From assembly GCF_029626265.1 (NCBI RefSeq), contig NZ_JARUBN010000001.1, positions 2,790,001 through 2,854,000 of the forward strand: DNA of 64,000 nt, in the 5' to 3' direction. Made by a program: the position numbers and the translations under genes. The stretch is from Micromonospora sp. WMMD1102. Its GTDB lineage: Bacteria; Actinomycetota; Actinomycetes; Mycobacteriales; Micromonosporaceae. The notes under the pieces were generated by a model. It searched no databases. It had not been told where the DNA came from and worked only from the letters and a program-made list of their open reading frames with translations. Below are positions 61,178-64,000 of the stretch, in pieces (within the stretch, counting starts at the first letter, position 1; each line of letters begins with the position of its first letter).

Positions 61178-63069
61178 GCCCCGGTCACGCCGCCGAGCCA
61201 CCGCCGATCGCGGACTACGGGCTGCTCGGGGACACCCGTACCGCCGCCCTGGTCTCCAGCGCGGGTGCGATCGACTGGATGTGCGTGCCCCGGTTCGACG
61301 GCGCGTCCCTGTTCGGCCGGCTGGTCGGCGGCCCGGCGGCCGGCACGTACCGGATCGGTCCGACCGGTCCGGCCGGGGTCGTCGAGCGGCGGTACCGCCG
61401 ACACACCGCGACCCTGCGGACCACCTGGGCGGTCGGCGACCGGCGACTCACTCTCGACGAGGGGATGGTGGCCGAGGTGACCGGGCGGCTGCTGCCGACG
61501 AACCTGCTGGTCCGGCGCCTGCACGCCGAGGGAGGTCCCGTCGACGCGGTCGTCGAGTTCGACCCCCGGCTCGGCACCGCACACCGGCGGCCCCGGGCAC
61601 GTCGGCGCGGGTCACTGCTCGTCTGCGAGTGGGGCTCGCTCGCGGTGTCGCTTAGCTGCGCGGTGTCGCTTAGCTGCGCGGTGTCGCCGAGCGGCGCCGT
61701 GTTGCCGAGCGACACGGTGTTGCCCGGTGGCGCTGGGTTGCCGAGCGGTGCCACCGGTCCGGTGGCCGTCGCGGCAGGTCGGTCGACCCCGCTGACCGTG
61801 CATCCGGGGCGCCCGGTCACCTTCGTGCTGGCCGTGGCACACCGAGAACCGCTGGTGCAGGTCGACCCGGCCCGCGCCTGGGATCTGCTGCTGGCCGACG
61901 AGACGCGCTGGCGGGCGTGGGTCGCCGAGATCGACCCCGAACTGCCGTTCCGGGAGGCGGTGGCGCGCAGCCTGCTCACCCTGCGGCTGCTGACGTACTC
62001 GCCGTCGCACGCCCCGGTCGCGGCGCCGACGACGTCGCTGCCGGAACAGCCCGGCGGGACACGGAACTGGGACTACCGCTACGTCTGGCCCCGGGACGCC
62101 AGCATCAGCGTCGCCGCGTTCCTCGGCGTCGGCAAGCCCGACCAGGCGCGCGGCTTCCTCGCCTGGCTGCTGCGGGCAAGCCGGTTGCAGCGACCGCGCC
62201 TGCCGGCCCTGTTCACCCTGGACGGCCTGCGGGTACCGGCCGAGCGGCGGCTCGCCGGCTGGCCCGGCTACGCCGGCAGCACCCCGGTACGGGTCGGCAA
62301 CGACGCGGCCGGCCAACACCAACTCGACGGCTACGGCTGGGTCGTCGACGCCGTCTGGGTGTACGCGCGGGCCGGTCACCACCTCGACGCGGAGACCTGG
62401 CGGACCGTGCGCGGCTTCGCCGACGTGGTCGCCCGGCGGTGGCGGGAGCCCGACGCCGGCATCTGGGAGCTACGCCACCCGGCCCAGCACGTGCACTCCA
62501 AACTGATGGGCTGGCTCGCGCTGGACCGGGCGCTGCGGATCGCCGAGATCCGGCCGGCGCCGGAGCGGCAGCGGCGACGCTGGCAGGACGCCCGCCAGGC
62601 GATCACCGAGGACGTACGGGTGCACGGGGTCGACCCCGGGCGGACGAACTACGTCCGGGGCTACGGATCCGGGGACGTCGACGCCGCGCTGCTGGTGCTG
62701 CCGCTGCTCGGCATCGAGGACGCCGGCTCGCCCCGGGTCGGGCGTACCGTCGACGCCGTCCGGAGCGACCTCGGGGCCGGCGGCCCGCTGCTCTACCGCT
62801 ATCCACCCGGCCGCGACGGGCTACCCGGCACCGAGGGGGCCTTCCTGCCCTGCTCGTTCTGGCTGGTGCAGGCGCTCGCCGCCACCGGCCGGCGGACCGA
62901 GGCGGTGGAGCTGTTCCGGGACCTTCTCGACCGGGCCAGCCCACTCGGCCTCTACGCCGAGGAACTGGACCCGGGCACCGGTGCCATGCTCGGCAACTAT
63001 CCGCAGACCCTGACCCACGCGGCACTCGTCCAGGCCGTACTCGCGATCCACTCGGCACCGCTCCGTTAG
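61174..63069 (+). CDS. GH15 family glycoside hydrolase with a hexapeptide-repeat linker
   Basis: A 631-aa GH15 enzyme. The N-terminal domain has PPIADYGLLGDTRTAALVSS and GAIDWMCVPRFDGASLFG. Residues ~157-192 are six hexapeptide repeats. The (alpha/alpha)6 barrel has RNWDYRYVWPRDASISVAAF, YAGSTPVRVGNDAAGQHQLD and PDAGIWELRH (general acid Glu), with LYAEELDPGTGAMLGN near the end (base Glu). Trehalase, glucoamylase or dextran-type activity is possible; the substrate is unknown. ATG 61174 overlaps the membrane-protein stop. It is a distant paralogue of the enzyme at 7450. Confidence 0.92.
   Translation: MSPGHAAEPPPIADYGLLGDTRTAALVSSAGAIDWMCVPRFDGASLFGRLVGGPAAGTYRIGPTGPAGVVERRYRRHTATLRTTWAVGDRRLTLDEGMVAEVTGRLLPTNLLVRRLHAEGGPVDAVVEFDPRLGTAHRRPRARRRGSLLVCEWGSLAVSLSCAVSLSCAVSPSGAVLPSDTVLPGGAGLPSGATGPVAVAAGRSTPLTVHPGRPVTFVLAVAHREPLVQVDPARAWDLLLADETRWRAWVAEIDPELPFREAVARSLLTLRLLTYSPSHAPVAAPTTSLPEQPGGTRNWDYRYVWPRDASISVAAFLGVGKPDQARGFLAWLLRASRLQRPRLPALFTLDGLRVPAERRLAGWPGYAGSTPVRVGNDAAGQHQLDGYGWVVDAVWVYARAGHHLDAETWRTVRGFADVVARRWREPDAGIWELRHPAQHVHSKLMGWLALDRALRIAEIRPAPERQRRRWQDARQAITEDVRVHGVDPGRTNYVRGYGSGDVDAALLVLPLLGIEDAGSPRVGRTVDAVRSDLGAGGPLLYRYPPGRDGLPGTEGAFLPCSFWLVQALAATGRRTEAVELFRDLLDRASPLGLYAEELDPGTGAMLGNYPQTLTHAALVQAVLAIHSAPLR
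61642..61749 (+). repeat. 18-bp in-frame tandem array (6 units) in GH15 gene
   Basis: Units start GCGGTGTCGCTTAGCTGC (two exact copies), then degenerate into GCGGTGTCGCCGAGCGGC and four-to-six-base variants. They encode AVSLSC, AVSLSC, AVSPSG, AVLPSD, TVLPGG, AGLPSG. It interrupts the first domain of the enzyme. Confidence 0.85.
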
Positions 63070-63174
63070 CCGCTGCCGTCACCTCCGGCAGCCGCTGCCG
63101 GACGCGACCTGGCACGTACGACCCGACGAGTCCTGATGGGGTGCGCGGCTTTCGTACGATTCCTGTCGTCCGGC

Positions 63175-63213
63175 GACCACCGCCCTCGACCACCGCCCTC
63201 GACCACCGCCCTC
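63175..63213 (+). repeat. Three exact 13-bp tandem repeats
   Basis: GACCACCGCCCTC occurs three times directly upstream (17 bp) of the membrane-protein start. Being 13 bp long, it is non-coding in nature and could alter promoter spacing. Confidence 0.85.
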
Positions 63214-63229
63214 GACCAGAAGGAAGACC

Positions 63230-63706
63230 GTGGACTCGTCACTCGCGATCCTCATCGGCGGTACCGCCGTCTGTGCCGGCGCCGTCGCCTACCTGGTACT
63301 GCTGCGCGATCTCGGCCTGCGGCGGGCCGTCGGGGCCGGTGCGGGCGTCACGATCGGCGTCACCGCGAGCTTCTTGCTGATGCTCTACCTCGCCACGCTC
63401 GCCATCCCGGCGGTGCTGGCCTTCGTCGCGGTCTTCGCCGCCGCGGTCGGCTACCCGGTTTTCCGTCGCGACCTCGGCCCGCAGCGTGCCGCGCTGGCCG
63501 CCGCCGGTTCGGCCGCCGTGGTCACCGCGAGCTTCCTCTTCGTCGTCTACCTCGCGGTGATCGCCTTCATCGCCGCCGTCGGCGTCTACCTGCTGCTGCG
63601 GGACCGGATCCGGATCGCGCCGGCGCTGATCCTCACCGGTACCACCCTCGGCGGGCTGCTCGCCGCCTCCGCGCTCGTCTTCTGGGTCAGCCTCAGCTAC
63701 ATGTGA
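63230..63706 (+). CDS. Small membrane protein, two-fold internal repeat
   Basis: A 158-aa protein with five TM segments. Two similar halves are visible: LLRDLGLRRAVGAGAGVTIG ... TASFLLMLYLATLAIPAVLA, and FRRDLGPQRAALAAAGSAAV ... TASFLFVVYLAVIAFIAAVG, so an ancient duplication is likely. The family is not recognised. GTG 63230 follows GAAGGAAG. It is a single gene converging with the sirtuin gene. Confidence 0.7.
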   Translation: MDSSLAILIGGTAVCAGAVAYLVLLRDLGLRRAVGAGAGVTIGVTASFLLMLYLATLAIPAVLAFVAVFAAAVGYPVFRRDLGPQRAALAAAGSAAVVTASFLFVVYLAVIAFIAAVGVYLLLRDRIRIAPALILTGTTLGGLLAASALVFWVSLSYM

Positions 63707-63823
63707 CAGGTCGCGGCAACGGGCCGACGACCATCGGCGGCCGGACGCCGGGCCGAACCCAGCTCAGGTGCAGGCACCGGCCAGCCCGTCCGGTCCGGGT
63801 GAGCTGGTGCTGGTGGAGCGCGA

Positions 63824-64000
63824 TCAACGACGGGCGGACCGGGCGGCGGTGACGAGGGTCGGAAGCACCTGGGCCGCCGTTCCGCGCAGGTTCACCGCAC
63901 AGACGTCGTCGAGCGGCGTCGGTTCCGGGTTGACCTGGATCACGGCAGCGCCACGGCGTGCCGCGACCAGCGGGATCTCGGCCGCGGGATAGACCACTCC
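63824..64000 (-). CDS. Sir2-family NAD-dependent deacylase (5' part outside window)
   Basis: The last 58 codons of a sirtuin. The sequence GVVYPAAEIPLVAARRGAAV, then IQVNPEPTPLD, is the conserved C-terminal NAD-pocket stretch (usually SxVVxPA and INxE). Stop TGA is at 63826-63824. CobB-type enzymes deacetylate acetyl-CoA synthetase and other lysines. The remainder lies beyond base 64000. Confidence 0.85.
   Translation of the reverse strand, partial: GVVYPAAEIPLVAARRGAAVIQVNPEPTPLDDVCAVNLRGTAAQVLPTLVTAARSARR

Overview
This is a high-GC actinomycete chromosome segment, most likely Micromonosporaceae. The indications are very GC-rich third codon positions, frequent GTG starts, an F420-dependent oxidoreductase, two DUF397/DUF5753-XRE regulator pairs, LtrA, DUF4235, a streptogrisin-type protease and LCP/EPS genes. 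No rRNA, tRNA or CRISPR was seen. The genus cannot be fixed from the sequence alone.

Layout. 1-9.2 kb is a stress/redox and carbohydrate stretch: TetR with a divergent ABM-like monooxygenase, a zinc alcohol dehydrogenase, an F420 oxidoreductase, a large-subunit catalase, DUF4235, a STAS protein and a GH15 glycosidase. 9.2-12.4 kb is a small TetR-controlled SnoaL/ABM operon. An ISAs1-family element (10131-11498) with a 10-bp target duplication has split the SnoaL gene; deleting the element and one duplication restores an exact 255-codon frame. 12.4-14.3 kb is a decayed patch with a 5'-truncated XRE gene facing a 5'-truncated, frameshifted gene. 14.3-19.4 kb holds a secreted S1 protease, a large DUF6461-type protein and two DJ-1/PfpI genes. 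19.5-24.9 kb holds, on one strand, PadR - ABC ATPase - FtsX permease - a 35-codon small ORF - a stand-alone NRPS condensation-domain protein. The small ORF and the condensation gene overlap by ATGA. This is the most unusual gene group in the window.

25-37 kb is mixed: secreted GDPD, LtrA, acyl-CoA synthetase, a radical-SAM protein with non-canonical cysteine spacing, a lipoprotein, an ECF sigma factor with a membrane protein, a Ser/Thr kinase and an APC permease. 37.8-50.9 kb is an exopolysaccharide locus: LCP ligase, polyprenyl-phosphate sugar transferase, four GT4-like glycosyltransferases, an O-antigen-ligase-like polymerase and a MurJ-like flippase. A divergent DUF1800/DUF1501 pair sits inside it. 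51-53.6 kb has a heptad-repeat membrane protein, a truncated hydrolase and a repeat-rich intergenic region. 53.6-59.3 kb is an arabinose module (araA plus a ChvE/MmsAB-type ABC importer) behind a LacI-type operator. 59.3-64 kb has an XRE/DUF397 pair, a membrane protein translationally coupled to a second GH15 enzyme, another membrane protein and the 3' end of a sirtuin gene.

Repeats are unusually common. They include a dispersed element with 13-15-bp terminal inverted repeats (7167-7312 and, inverted, 53125-53228) and several short in-frame tandem arrays in linkers and intergenic DNA.
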